Origin: Candidatus Altimarinota bacterium
Lineage (GTDB): Bacteria > Patescibacteria > JAEDAM01 > BD1-5 > UBA2023
Direction: 5' to 3'
Assembly: GCA_018457335.1 (NCBI GenBank)
Contig: JAGYHI010000023.1
Coordinates: 1-14,353 of the forward strand
DNA: 14,353 nt
Shown: positions 1 to 6,174 of the stretch, in pieces
How positions within the stretch are numbered: the stretch's first letter is position 1
How the letters are laid out: every line of letters begins with the position of its first letter
Notes under the pieces: model-generated
Databases searched by the model: none
The model's input: only the letters and a program-made list of their open reading frames with translations
What the model was told of the DNA's origin: nothing
Translations under genes and position numbers: made by a program

Positions 1-458
1 ACCGCCATAAAAAAAGTCGAGAGTACCTGAAAAATATTAATTCCTATAAAATAGAGTGAAAAAATCTTTAAAATATTTCCTGATTTTGGATCTTCAAAAT
101 AATTTTGTGCCAAAAAATCGGCTCAGAAAAAGAAGAATCCAGCCAAAACTAACCCTGTCGCCATCTGCGTTAAAAATGCATAAAAAATAATAGTTTTTAC
201 TTTATCATAGCGTTTTTCTTTGGTAAATTTCGGCAAAAAATATTTAATACTCTCACTCATCCCAAAATCATTGAAAGCCGAAACGAGCGTGATAAAACTA
301 ATCACTGCATAAAGGACTCCCATATCAGAAACTGACAAATTGTCAGAGATAATAATCTTGATGATGTAACCAATCGGCGCAATAATAAATGAAAAAAGGT
401 AGAGCCAAAAACCTTTTTTTAAGAATTTTTCGGAAAGTGTTTTATGTTGATCGATCAT
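1..458 (-). CDS. Polysaccharide/oligosaccharide flippase (Wzx/MOP type), partial
   Basis: The visible part is the N-terminal 152 or so residues of a multi-membrane-pass protein; the rest lies beyond the window edge. After a short polar start (MIDQHKTLSEKFLKKG) come hydrophobic segments at about residues 17-36, 48-63 and 90-111. The phrases NLSVSDMGVLYAVISF and FNDFGMSESIKYFLPKF are typical of the first helices of polysaccharide-biosynthesis flippases, which move lipid-linked sugars across the inner membrane. Codon 112 (positions 123-125) is TGA, and translation continues in frame as ADFLAQNYFEDPKSGNILK and further to the window edge, so I read it as Gly. No Shine-Dalgarno site precedes the ATG. 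The start lies just past the terminator of the lipoprotein gene, so it probably has its own promoter, which I could not place. The flippase family call is fairly safe; the substrate is unknown. Confidence 0.72.
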
Positions 459-471
459 ATTTTAGTAAAAT

Positions 472-504
472 CTAAAAATGGCGACTTTTTCAAGGAAAGT
501 CGCC
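472..504 (-). terminator. Intrinsic terminator of the lipoprotein gene
   Basis: A perfect 9-bp inverted repeat (GGCGACTTT at 480-488 and AAAGTCGCC at 496-504) has a 7-nt loop. Read on the minus strand it is followed by a T-rich tract (ATTTTTAGATTTT). It sits 18 nt after the lipoprotein stop codon and before the flippase start. Confidence 0.85.
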
Positions 505-521
505 GTATTTTATTATACAAA

Positions 522-875
522 TTATCGTGCAGTAGCGCCAGTTTGAGTGGTACCAGTCTCAGTAGCACCAGTAGCGCTGGTTGCCTCATTAAAATATGCC
601 CAAGCATCTTTTTTCTCACCTCCAACAGTACAGTAGGCAATGTCCATTTTAAAATTTCCTTCTCCTTTTGTTTCAAATGAAACGGTTCCACCATTTTTTG
701 TACAAAATTTTGTGGCTGGTGTTTCTTTTTGAGAAGTCGCGTATGATGGAGTGTCTTTTTGGGTAGTAGCTGTAGATCCTGTCGACACAGACTCAACCGG
801 AGTGTTAACCGGAGTACCACAAGAAGCAAGTGACAAAAGTGCAACTGCTGAGAGTGCAAAAATAGATTTTTTCAT
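522..875 (-). CDS. Small lipoprotein with DUF333-like domain
   Basis: A 117-aa protein ending at TAA. It begins with a lipoprotein signal peptide (MKKSIFALSAVALLSLAS) and a lipobox LASC with the lipidated Cys at residue 19, so the mature protein should be tethered to the outer face of the membrane. A Thr/Ser-rich linker (about 21-54) leads to a small domain with Cys58 and Cys82, the pattern FCTKNGGTVSF then YCTVGGEKKDAWAYF. This resembles the DUF333 pattern (Cys, Gly-Gly, second Cys, then a W-A-[FY]-F element); that assignment is an inference from the pattern. The tail, about residues 99-117, is a Thr/Gly/Ala low-complexity run. All glycines use GGN codons. The gene has a promoter of its own (TTGACT-N16-TATACT), shares its control region with recJ, and is closed by a clear terminator. 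There is no Shine-Dalgarno site. Function unknown. Confidence 0.75.
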   Translation of the reverse strand: MKKSIFALSAVALLSLASCGTPVNTPVESVSTGSTATTQKDTPSYATSQKETPATKFCTKNGGTVSFETKGEGNFKMDIAYCTVGGEKKDAWAYFNEATSATGATETGTTQTGATAR

Positions 876-884
876 AATAAAAAT

Positions 885-932
885 TTTACTTATAAAGTAA
901 ATCCAGTATACTCATATCATTATGAAAGTCAA
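885..932. promoter_or_regulatory. Overlapping divergent promoters of the lipoprotein gene and recJ
   Basis: On the plus strand TTTACT (885-890), a 16-bp spacer and TATACT (907-912) point to recJ. On the minus strand TTGACT (927-932, inside the first recJ codons), a 16-bp spacer and TATACT (905-910) point to the lipoprotein gene. The two -10 boxes share the palindrome AGTATACT at 905-912, so only one polymerase should bind at a time. The predicted recJ start site, about 919, leaves at most a few untranslated bases before the ATG at 922. Confidence 0.6.
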
Positions 933-2664
933 CAAAAAATATACAACTCGTGATGGAAAAATCATCACTCTCAAAAATACAGAAATCCTAGACAATATTT
1001 CTGATTTTTTACACGCAAATTGTAACATCAAAAATGATAAGAAATTTTTTAAGCCAACACTCGCGGACCTCGTCTCTCCCCTGCTCTTGCCGGATATATT
1101 CCCTTGCACCGAGCGGATTTTAGAAGCAAAAAAGAAAAATGAACGCGTTGTGATTTTTGGGGATTATGATGTGGACGGCGTATCAAGTACTGCTCTGCTC
1201 GTGCGATTTTTAACAAAAGAACTCAGACTCCAAGTCTCGTATCGCTTGCCACACCGCGAGCATGATGGTTATGGGCTTAAAAGTTATTTTTTTGATGATT
1301 TGAAAGAAAAAAATGTCGCGCTCGTGATCACAGTCGATTGTGGAACAAAAGATATCGAGCCAATCAAATACGCAAAATCTCTCGGAATCGATGTCATCGT
1401 GACGGATCACCACGCCGTGCCAGAAATTATTCCAAAGGAAGTCATCGGCATTGTCAATCCAAAGCGTACCGACATCGAAAATCCCTACCCTTTTCCACTC
1501 TTGGCTGGAGCTGGCGTGGCTTTTAAATTTGCTCACGCAATCCTTCTGAGGATGTACGCAAAAAATATAAAAAATCCAAGCACAGAAGAAGCCAAAAAAA
1601 TAGAAAAAATCCTCATAAAATATGTCGATTTTGCATCGCTTGGGACTGTCGCAGACTGTATGCCACTCACCGAAGAAAATAGAATCATCACCAAACTTGG
1701 TCTCACTCAAATGCAAAAAAGCCAGTCGGCGGGCCTCAAAAAATTTCTCGAAAATCACGATGATATCGACGGAAATGCAGACATCATTGGCTTCCAAATC
1801 GGACCAAGAATCAATGCGAGCGGTCGTATGGATACACCTTTGACCGCGCTCCGCTGGCTCCTGGCAAGCGAAAAAACCTGTGATAGTTTTTTTGAAGAAA
1901 TCGAAAACCTCAATACACTCCGTAAAGAAACCGTAAAATCATACAGCGAAAATGCCCTCGAAAAAGCCAATCCAAATGACGGAATTTTGTTTTTTGTCGA
2001 TGATAATATCGGGCACGGACTCATCGGACTCGTCGCTGGACGACTGACCGAGACTTATAATCGCCCATCCATCGTCCTTGCCTCACAAATCGAAGAAAAT
2101 GAAAAAGGCGAAAAACAGAAAATTCTTGTCGCCAGTTGTCGCTCACCAGAGTGGTGTTCGATGATAGATTTACTCGATGAAAGTTCCGATTTTCTCCTGA
2201 GATACGGCGGACACAAGCAAGCAGCAGGATTTAGTATTTCTGCAGAAAATTTTGAAAAATTTAAGACGCATATCCAAGAGAAATTTGCAGAAAAACACGA
2301 CATAAAAAATCTCCCAAAACCAGAAATTCTCATCTCCGGAGTCCTTTCGCCAGAAAGTCTGACTTTAGAAAATTATTATGCAATTCAAAAATTTCGTCCT
2401 TTTGGTATCGGAAATCCTGCACCGATTTGGTTTTTGCCAAGTGTAACGATTCGCGACCACAAGTGGCTCGGCCAAGACAAAAATCATCTGACTTTTTCCA
2501 TTCAAGAAAATCCAAGAATCAAATTCTTGATGTGGAATGCTGAAAAATATAAAGATTTAATCAAAAATGAACACCAATTTCATCTCGTCATTACCCTTGA
2601 TAAAAATGTCTGGAATGGAAATGAGAGTGTGCAAGTGATGGTGCAGGAAATAGTGGAAGTTTAA
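922..2664 (+). CDS. recJ: Single-stranded-DNA-specific exonuclease RecJ
   Basis: A 580-aa protein of normal RecJ length. RecJ degrades single-stranded DNA 5' to 3' in recombinational and mismatch repair. The DHH phosphoesterase motifs are all visible: GDYDVDG at residues 80-86 (Mn-binding aspartates), TVDCGT near 137-142, TDHH at 161-164 and GPRINASGRM at 294-303. The DHHA1 nucleic-acid-binding part follows with NIGHGLIGLVAGRL at 362-375 and RYGGHKQAAGFS at 427-438. A C-terminal OB-like segment (GIGNPAPIWFLPSV onward) completes the usual core. None of its roughly 30 glycines is coded by TGA, unlike several neighbours. There is no Shine-Dalgarno site, and the predicted promoter places transcription start almost at the ATG, so the mRNA may be leaderless. 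The stop is TAA; no terminator on this strand is evident downstream. Confidence 0.95.
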   Translation: MKVNKKYTTRDGKIITLKNTEILDNISDFLHANCNIKNDKKFFKPTLADLVSPLLLPDIFPCTERILEAKKKNERVVIFGDYDVDGVSSTALLVRFLTKELRLQVSYRLPHREHDGYGLKSYFFDDLKEKNVALVITVDCGTKDIEPIKYAKSLGIDVIVTDHHAVPEIIPKEVIGIVNPKRTDIENPYPFPLLAGAGVAFKFAHAILLRMYAKNIKNPSTEEAKKIEKILIKYVDFASLGTVADCMPLTEENRIITKLGLTQMQKSQSAGLKKFLENHDDIDGNADIIGFQIGPRINASGRMDTPLTALRWLLASEKTCDSFFEEIENLNTLRKETVKSYSENALEKANPNDGILFFVDDNIGHGLIGLVAGRLTETYNRPSIVLASQIEENEKGEKQKILVASCRSPEWCSMIDLLDESSDFLLRYGGHKQAAGFSISAENFEKFKTHIQEKFAEKHDIKNLPKPEILISGVLSPESLTLENYYAIQKFRPFGIGNPAPIWFLPSVTIRDHKWLGQDKNHLTFSIQENPRIKFLMWNAEKYKDLIKNEHQFHLVITLDKNVWNGNESVQVMVQEIVEV

Positions 2665-2743
2665 TTTATCTTAAAACATCTTTACTTAAAGTATATATAA
2701 TATAGAATTTGAAAATTATAAAACTTGGAAAAACAAAAGGAAA

Positions 2744-2783
2744 AAGACAAAAAAATCTCCCCACAAATTGATGAGGAGATTTT
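2744..2783 (-). terminator. Intrinsic terminator of the deacetylase gene
   Basis: A 9-bp perfect inverted repeat (AAAATCTCC at 2752-2760, GGAGATTTT at 2775-2783). On the minus strand it is followed by a long T-rich tract (TTTTTTTGTCTTTTTCC); on the plus strand the following bases are not T-rich. It lies about 35 nt past the deacetylase stop. The rest of the 2665-2818 gap shows only AT-rich sequence with no gene. Confidence 0.75.
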
Positions 2784-2818
2784 GAAAATGAATACTTCTA
2801 AAAAAGATGAAACCCTAT

Positions 2819-4300
2819 CTACTTCTCACATTTATCTCCAGAAGAGCATACAAATTTTCCTTCTATCGTTTTATGCTGTTGTTTTTTGAAGAGTTCTTCG
2901 ACCGTCAAAAACTCATATCCACGCAGTCGTAACTCATCAATTAAACGCGGAATCGTCCGTACAGACGAAGCATGAATATCGTGATAAAGAATAATTGATC
3001 CGTTTTTTACATGCGGTAGCGTGGCTTGGAGGTTTTTTTGGACATTTCGGTGTTGCCAGTCGCGAGAATCCACTGACCACATCAAAATCGGCTTCCCGAT
3101 AATATCTTGGATTTTAAAATTAAAAGCACCATAAGGCGGTCGCACAAATTTTGTCGGCTTCCCAATAATTTCCTTCACGACTCTATCCGTCTCTTCGATT
3201 TCTTTACGGACTCACTGAGTTGAGAGATTCATAAGATTATGATGCCCCCAAGTGTGACTTTCGATTTCGTGTCATTTTTCGTGAATTTTTCGGATAATGC
3301 TCGGAAATTTTTCAGCATTTTTCCCAAGAACAAAAAAAGTCGCTTTCACTCATTTTTGCTCTAAAATATCCAGCAAAATCGGAGTGGTTTTGTCTTTTGG
3401 TCCATCATCAAAAGTGAGTGCTACATATTTTTTTTGACGTTTTTCTTGCGAAGAAGGCGTATTAATATTTTTAGAATTTTTTAAATAATCTTTCGCCTTT
3501 TTTGGGTCATTTGAAAAAAACCCTTTCATCACTTCGTATGGTATTCGCACCATAATATTTCCTTGATTTTTCGGTGCGATATTTCCTGCCTCAAAAAATA
3601 AAATAATATCTTTCTTATCAAAAGCAAAAATCGGATAAGTCATAAAGTTTTCGACACCATCAAGCAAAAGTGTCTCTGGAAGTAAAACAGAAACCTGCGA
3701 TTCTAAATATGGCCAAACTGCCTTGAAAAAGGTATTTTTATCAGCACTTGAAAAGAGTACTAAATCCTGTGGAGCAATATAAGTACCATTGTCTTTGAGT
3801 AAAAACATTTTCATTTTTTGATATGGCAAAACCGTATCTCGATGATATGTGAGCGAGTAAATAATTGAATGTACGCCACTTCCTGTATATCCTGTAAAAT
3901 GTGCATTAAATTCTGGATATTTCCAAATATTTCCTTCTTTTTTTGCTAAAAAATTGTCTTGCACCTGTCACAACTGCGCATTAAGAAAATTTTTAATTGG
4001 CGTATTGATAGCATTTGCAAAAACTGGGTATTCAAGATGATACATCAATCGATACGCTGACGCTTTATCAAAAGCAAAACTCGACAAAGTTTTTATTTCT
4101 TTTATTTGGAGTGCTCCGGTAAAGTTTTTATCTTCAAATTTTGAGAAATTTTCTTGATTTTCGATAAATTGGAGTGAAGAGGCTGTAAAACTCGCAGAAA
4201 CCACAGGCGACTGAGAAAATGAAGTATACAAAGTAAACATCCCAAAAAAACTCGCAAAAAGCACTGTAAAAATTGTCAAAGTAATAATTCGTTTTTTCAT
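2819..4300 (-). CDS. Membrane-anchored NodB polysaccharide/peptidoglycan deacetylase, PdaC-like
   Basis: With TGA read as Gly this is one 493-aa protein ending at TAG. The TGA codons are Gly113 (3968-3970), Gly317 (3350-3352), Gly343 (3272-3274) and Gly363 (3212-3214). Residues 1-30 form a signal anchor (MKKRIITLTIFTVLFASFFG). Residues about 60-255 resemble the DUF3298-type domain that precedes the catalytic domain in PdaC (FFEAGNIAPKNQGNIMVRIPYE). The NodB domain shows every catalytic motif: TFDDGP 296-301 (Asp298/Asp299), SHTWGH 348-353 (zinc ligands His349 and His353), RPPYG 387-391, SVDSRDW 409-415 and LYHDIH 438-443. NodB enzymes of this group remove N-acetyl groups from extracellular glycans, often peptidoglycan; the exact substrate here is inferred. 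Gly317 and Gly343 fall in the standard QKGVKATFFVLG and KGHEI contexts. There is no Shine-Dalgarno site; the promoter is at 4328-4355. Confidence 0.92.
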
Positions 4301-4327
4301 AAAAATGATAAAAATAGTCTTATTTTG

Positions 4328-4355
4328 AGTATATTAAAAAACCAATAAAAATCAA
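4328..4355 (-). promoter_or_regulatory. Promoter of the deacetylase gene
   Basis: Minus strand TTGATT (4350-4355), 16-bp spacer, TATACT (4328-4333). The predicted start lies about 20 nt upstream of the ATG. It is divergent from the 4368-4395 promoter. Confidence 0.6.
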
Positions 4356-4367
4356 GAGAATATTTGT

Positions 4368-4395
4368 TTGCAAATTTTTTAAAAATGAATATACT
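4368..4395 (+). promoter_or_regulatory. Promoter of the small membrane protein gene
   Basis: TTGCAA (4368-4373), 16-bp spacer, TATACT (4390-4395), leading to the ATG at 4420 with a short leader that has no Shine-Dalgarno site. Confidence 0.55.
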
Positions 4396-4419
4396 TTTTT
4401 TATCTTTTATTTTCAAAAT

Positions 4420-4791
4420 ATGGACTTTTCACAATGGATAGATAATTTCCAAAATATCCGAGTAGAGAATGGAAATGGTATTCTTATGCTCGCTATTGCT
4501 ATTATTCTTGGACTTGTTTTTCTTTATATTATCTTTGCTGCAGTTCGCACTTTTCTAGCGTGGCTCTATCGTATAGATACCGTCATCCATACACAGCACG
4601 ACACAAATAGTATCCTCTTAGAAATTTTAGATACGCTCGAAAACATCAATATGCAACTCCAAAAAAATACAAAATCCATAAAAAAAATGGAGAAAAAAAT
4701 TAGTTCTTCGCAAAATGATACTCAATCAACCTTATTAGAAACCGCTTCAAAATCAGAAAAAATCGAAGAAAAAAATTCAGAAGAAAAATAA
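4420..4791 (+). CDS. Small single-pass membrane protein with cytoplasmic coiled coil
   Basis: A 123-aa protein ending at TAA, not recognised as a named family. A polar N-terminus of about 20 residues (MDFSQWIDNFQNIRVENGNG) is followed by one strong hydrophobic segment, residues 21-48 (ILMLAIAIILGLVFLYIIFA). Residues about 55-95 have heptad-like hydrophobic spacing (SILLEILDTLENINMQLQKN), suggesting a coiled coil, and the Glu/Lys/Ser-rich tail (95-123) looks disordered. This is the layout of small structural or scaffolding membrane proteins, but I infer no specific role. It is divergent from the deacetylase gene and has its own promoter; its terminator overlaps the tRNA-operon promoter. All glycines use GGN codons, and there is no Shine-Dalgarno site. 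Confidence 0.7.
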   Translation: MDFSQWIDNFQNIRVENGNGILMLAIAIILGLVFLYIIFAAVRTFLAWLYRIDTVIHTQHDTNSILLEILDTLENINMQLQKNTKSIKKMEKKISSSQNDTQSTLLETASKSEKIEEKNSEEK

Positions 4792-4795
4792 TCAA

Positions 4796-4824
4796 AAAAA
4801 GTTTTGACAAGAACGAAACTTTTT
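4796..4824 (+). terminator. Intrinsic terminator after the small membrane protein gene
   Basis: A perfect 9-bp inverted repeat, AAAAAGTTT (4796-4804) and AAACTTTTT (4816-4824), starts 5 nt after the TAA stop; the T-run is its 3' arm. The loop holds the TTGACA of the tRNA promoter, so terminator and promoter overlap. Confidence 0.6.
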
Positions 4825-4831
4825 ATACAAT
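4804..4831 (+). promoter_or_regulatory. Promoter of the tRNA operon
   Basis: TTGACA (4804-4809), 16-bp spacer, TACAAT (4826-4831). The predicted start is about 4838, roughly 40 nt before the first tRNA. It is the best match to consensus in the window apart from the 5629-5656 and 10383-10410 promoters. Confidence 0.7.
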
Positions 4832-4876
4832 GTATGAGCTTTCAGATTTCCAAATCTTTTGAAACAAGTCTCATAT

Positions 4877-4952
4877 GCGGGTGTAGCTCAATGGCTAGAG
4901 CCTCTGCCTTCCAAGCAGACTGTTGTGGGTTCGAGTCCCATCACCCGCTCCA
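4877..4952 (+). tRNA. tRNA-Gly (anticodon UCC)
   Basis: A 76-nt cloverleaf: acceptor GCGGGTG/CACCCGC, D stem GCTC/GAGC, anticodon stem TCTGC/GCAGA with loop CTTCCAA (anticodon TCC), T loop TTCGAGT, discriminator T and encoded CCA. It reads GGN codons. The special tRNA-Gly(UCA) needed to read UGA is not in this window. Confidence 0.97.
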
Positions 4953-4997
4953 CTTTTAGAAACTTGTACTAAAGACTGGAAATCTTGTTTGCTATAC

Positions 4998-5074
4998 GGG
5001 CGTATAGCTCAGCTGGTTAGAGCGCAACACTGATAATGTTGAGGTCGGTGGTTCAAGTCCACCTATGCCCACCA
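4998..5074 (+). tRNA. tRNA-Ile (anticodon GAU)
   Basis: A 77-nt cloverleaf: acceptor GGGCGTA/TATGCCC (one G-T pair), D stem GCTC/GAGC, anticodon stem CAACA/TGTTG with loop CTGATAA (anticodon GAT), encoded CCA. It is in the same operon as the flanking tRNAs. Confidence 0.97.
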
Positions 5075-5096
5075 TCTTATATATTCGGTCGATTAC

Positions 5097-5173
5097 CGGA
5101 GACTGGCGCAATTGGCTAGCGCACACGCTTTGGGAGCGTGGGGTTGCGAGTTCGAGTCTCGCGTCTCCGACCA
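5097..5173 (+). tRNA. tRNA-Pro (anticodon UGG)
   Basis: A 77-nt cloverleaf: acceptor CGGAGAC/GTCTCCG, anticodon stem CACGC/GCGTG with loop TTTGGGA (anticodon TGG), T stem GCGAG/CTCGC, discriminator A and encoded CCA. Confidence 0.97.
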
Positions 5174-5226
5174 TTTGTATTTTTAAGAAAAACTCCTTGA
5201 TCTTCACTAGATCGCTTAAATTATTT

Positions 5227-5301
5227 GGCGCTATCGTCTAGTGGTTAGGACAACAGGTTTTCATCCTGTAAACCGGAGTTCGATTCTCCGTAGCGCTACC
5301 A
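5227..5301 (+). tRNA. tRNA-Glu (anticodon UUC)
   Basis: A 75-nt cloverleaf: acceptor GGCGCTA/TAGCGCT, anticodon stem ACAGG/CCTGT with loop TTTTCAT (anticodon TTC), T stem CGGAG/CTCCG, discriminator A and encoded CCA. The first acceptor pair is G1-U72 instead of the usual G1-C72. Confidence 0.96.
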
Positions 5302-5322
5302 AGAGTTTTTTGAAAAACATCT

Positions 5323-5356
5323 AAGAGCTTGCTTTTTCTTATAGTAAGCTCTTTTT
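5323..5356 (+). terminator. Intrinsic terminator of the tRNA operon
   Basis: An 8-bp perfect inverted repeat (AAGAGCTT at 5323-5330, AAGCTCTT at 5346-5353) is followed directly by further T residues. It lies 22 nt after the last tRNA. Confidence 0.85.
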
Positions 5357-5411
5357 TGTGGTTTATAAAGAGTTCGATATTGCATTTTTTATTTTTTATA
5401 TAAAATTTAAA

Positions 5412-5438
5412 AAAAGAGTTAAATACATTAACTCTTTT
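5412..5438 (-). terminator. Intrinsic terminator overlapping the stop of the 52-aa gene
   Basis: An 11-bp perfect inverted repeat, AAAAGAGTTAA (5412-5422) and TTAACTCTTTT (5428-5438), with a 5-nt loop. On the minus strand the first arm overlaps the gene's TAA codon, and the downstream sequence is T-rich (TTTTTTAAATTTTA). It could also act on the plus strand as a second stop behind the tRNA operon. Confidence 0.75.
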
Positions 5439-5595
5439 ATTTGAAGACATTTTGGAAGTCTTCTTGTTGCTCTTGATGACTCGCATCAAGAATCTTAAGT
5501 GTAGAAGTGGATACATATATTCCAACACCGAAGTAAAAAAGATATATACCAAAACAAACTGATATAATCATGAGTGCAATCATAACTTTTTTCAT
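5437..5595 (-). CDS. Small membrane protein, 52 aa
   Basis: Not recognised. The 52-residue reading frame starts at ATG 5595 and ends at TAA 5437-5439. Residues 4-29 are a continuous hydrophobic segment (VMIALMIISVCFGIYLFYFG) after a short basic start (MKK); the C-terminal half is polar (LDASHQEQQEDFQNVFK). Support that it is real: a Shine-Dalgarno-like AAGGTG about 7 nt before the ATG, a near-consensus promoter (TTGACA-N16-TAAAAT), and a strong terminator whose stem begins at the stop codon. The layout of promoter, SD, short ORF and terminator is complete within about 245 bp. It is divergent from the 101-aa membrane protein gene and may be functionally linked to it. It has no TGA codons and three Gly, all GGN. 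Confidence 0.7.
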   Translation of the reverse strand: MKKVMIALMIISVCFGIYLFYFGVGIYVSTSTLKILDASHQEQQEDFQNVFK

Positions 5596-5628
5596 GCTTT
5601 TCACCTTTGTATTTGTTTTTGTATGGTT

Positions 5629-5656
5629 ATTTTACATAAAAAAATAAATATGTCAA
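5629..5656 (-). promoter_or_regulatory. Promoter of the 52-aa gene
   Basis: Minus strand TTGACA (5651-5656), 16-bp spacer, TAAAAT (5629-5634). The predicted leader is about 27 nt. Confidence 0.7.
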
Positions 5657-5675
5657 ATGATTTATGGGGAATAAC

Positions 5676-5703
5676 TTGACAATATATATTTATTTTTTAA
5701 TAT
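5676..5703 (+). promoter_or_regulatory. Promoter of the 101-aa membrane protein gene
   Basis: TTGACA (5676-5681), 16-bp spacer, TAATAT (5698-5703). It is back to back with the 5629-5656 promoter, with 19 bp between the two -35 boxes, and gives a leader of about 100 nt before the ATG at 5810. Confidence 0.55.
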
Positions 5704-5710
5704 ACAGTCT

Positions 5711-5801
5711 CCTAATTTATTAGGTAAGGGATTATTACTTATAATCATAATATTTTAATTCCCTTATATCAATAAATTAGTATAAGGGATTTGAAGAGGA
5801 G
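5711..5801 (+). promoter_or_regulatory. Structured mRNA leader with mutually exclusive hairpins
   Basis: The untranslated leader holds a small hairpin CCTAAT/ATTAGG (5711-5724), then three segments: A TAAGGGATT (5725-5733), B AATTCCCTTATA (5757-5768) and C TATAAGGGATT (5781-5791). A and C are near-copies, and each can pair with B. B-C gives a 9-bp perfect stem (TCCCTTATA/TATAAGGGA) ending 5 nt before the Shine-Dalgarno AGAGGAG (5795-5801); A-B would free C and the SD region. This is the layout of an attenuator or translational switch. It matches no riboswitch class I can name. Confidence 0.5.
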
Positions 5802-5809
5802 AACAAACA

Positions 5810-6115
5810 ATGATTGAAATTTATATGGCAATTACAAGTATGTTGATATTATCCATACTTTTCTGGTATAAAAGAGACATAGTCATGCTTTATGTATATA
5901 ATACGAAAGACACACAAAAAGAGGTTGCTCTCATATGGGCGATATTCACCACAGAACTATGGTTACTGTCCTTATTTATAATTAAACATTTTATGAATAT
6001 GGAAATTTTAGAAACCTCTTTTAATGTATTAGTATTATTTATATTTGGCTGTATCCAGTTTATATTTTTCTACTATGGTTTTATATCTTTGTATCTTTTG
6101 AAGAAAAGGCAGTAA
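5810..6115 (+). CDS. Small three-helix membrane protein, 101 aa
   Basis: Not recognised. Three hydrophobic segments span about residues 5-20 (YMAITSMLILSILFWY), 40-60 (ALIWAIFTTELWLLSLFII) and 71-95 (SFNVLVLFIFGCIQFIFFYY), with a basic C-terminus (LKKRQ) that suggests a cytoplasmic end. The start is set by a strong Shine-Dalgarno AGAGGAG 8 nt before ATG; the stop is TAA. The gene has a roughly 100-nt structured leader with competing hairpins and its own terminator, and it is transcribed divergently from a 52-aa membrane protein gene. Glycine is scarce (two residues, both GGN) and no TGA occurs. The strong SD and lack of TGA set it apart from the core genes and may indicate a different origin. 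I infer no function. Confidence 0.72.
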   Translation: MIEIYMAITSMLILSILFWYKRDIVMLYVYNTKDTQKEVALIWAIFTTELWLLSLFIIKHFMNMEILETSFNVLVLFIFGCIQFIFFYYGFISLYLLKKRQ

Positions 6116-6133
6116 AAAATCTCTACTTTTCTG

Positions 6134-6174
6134 GTGCTTTTCTTGCTTAACAGCAAATGAAAAGCACTTTTTTT
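6134..6174 (+). terminator. Intrinsic terminator after the 101-aa gene
   Basis: A 9-bp perfect inverted repeat (GTGCTTTTC at 6134-6142, GAAAAGCAC at 6159-6167) is followed by seven T. It abuts the TAA of the convergent CDF gene. Confidence 0.88.

Noticed and set aside
1210..2515. Minus-strand and alternative-frame open frames within recJ
   Set aside because: RecJ is fully supported by motifs along its length; the other frames are shadows.
2819..4300. Three separate fragments suggesting a deacetylase pseudogene
   Set aside because: The fragments are in one frame, separated only by TGA codons at conserved glycines; the gene is intact under UGA=Gly. The same reasoning applies to htpG, CDF, SLT-like and GNAT.
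4992..5552. Minus-strand open frames across the tRNA cluster, with sequences such as GIGGLEPPTSTLSVLRSNQL
   Set aside because: These are translations of the antisense strand of tRNA genes, a well-known source of spurious proteins. The only credible protein gene here is the 52-aa frame at 5437-5595.
5725..6125. Complementarity between the 101-aa gene leader (GATTATTACT) and its stop region (AGTAAAAAATC), similar to the 7182-8323 pairing
   Set aside because: Only 5 plus 4 pairs around mismatched A residues in very AT-rich sequence; too weak to claim.
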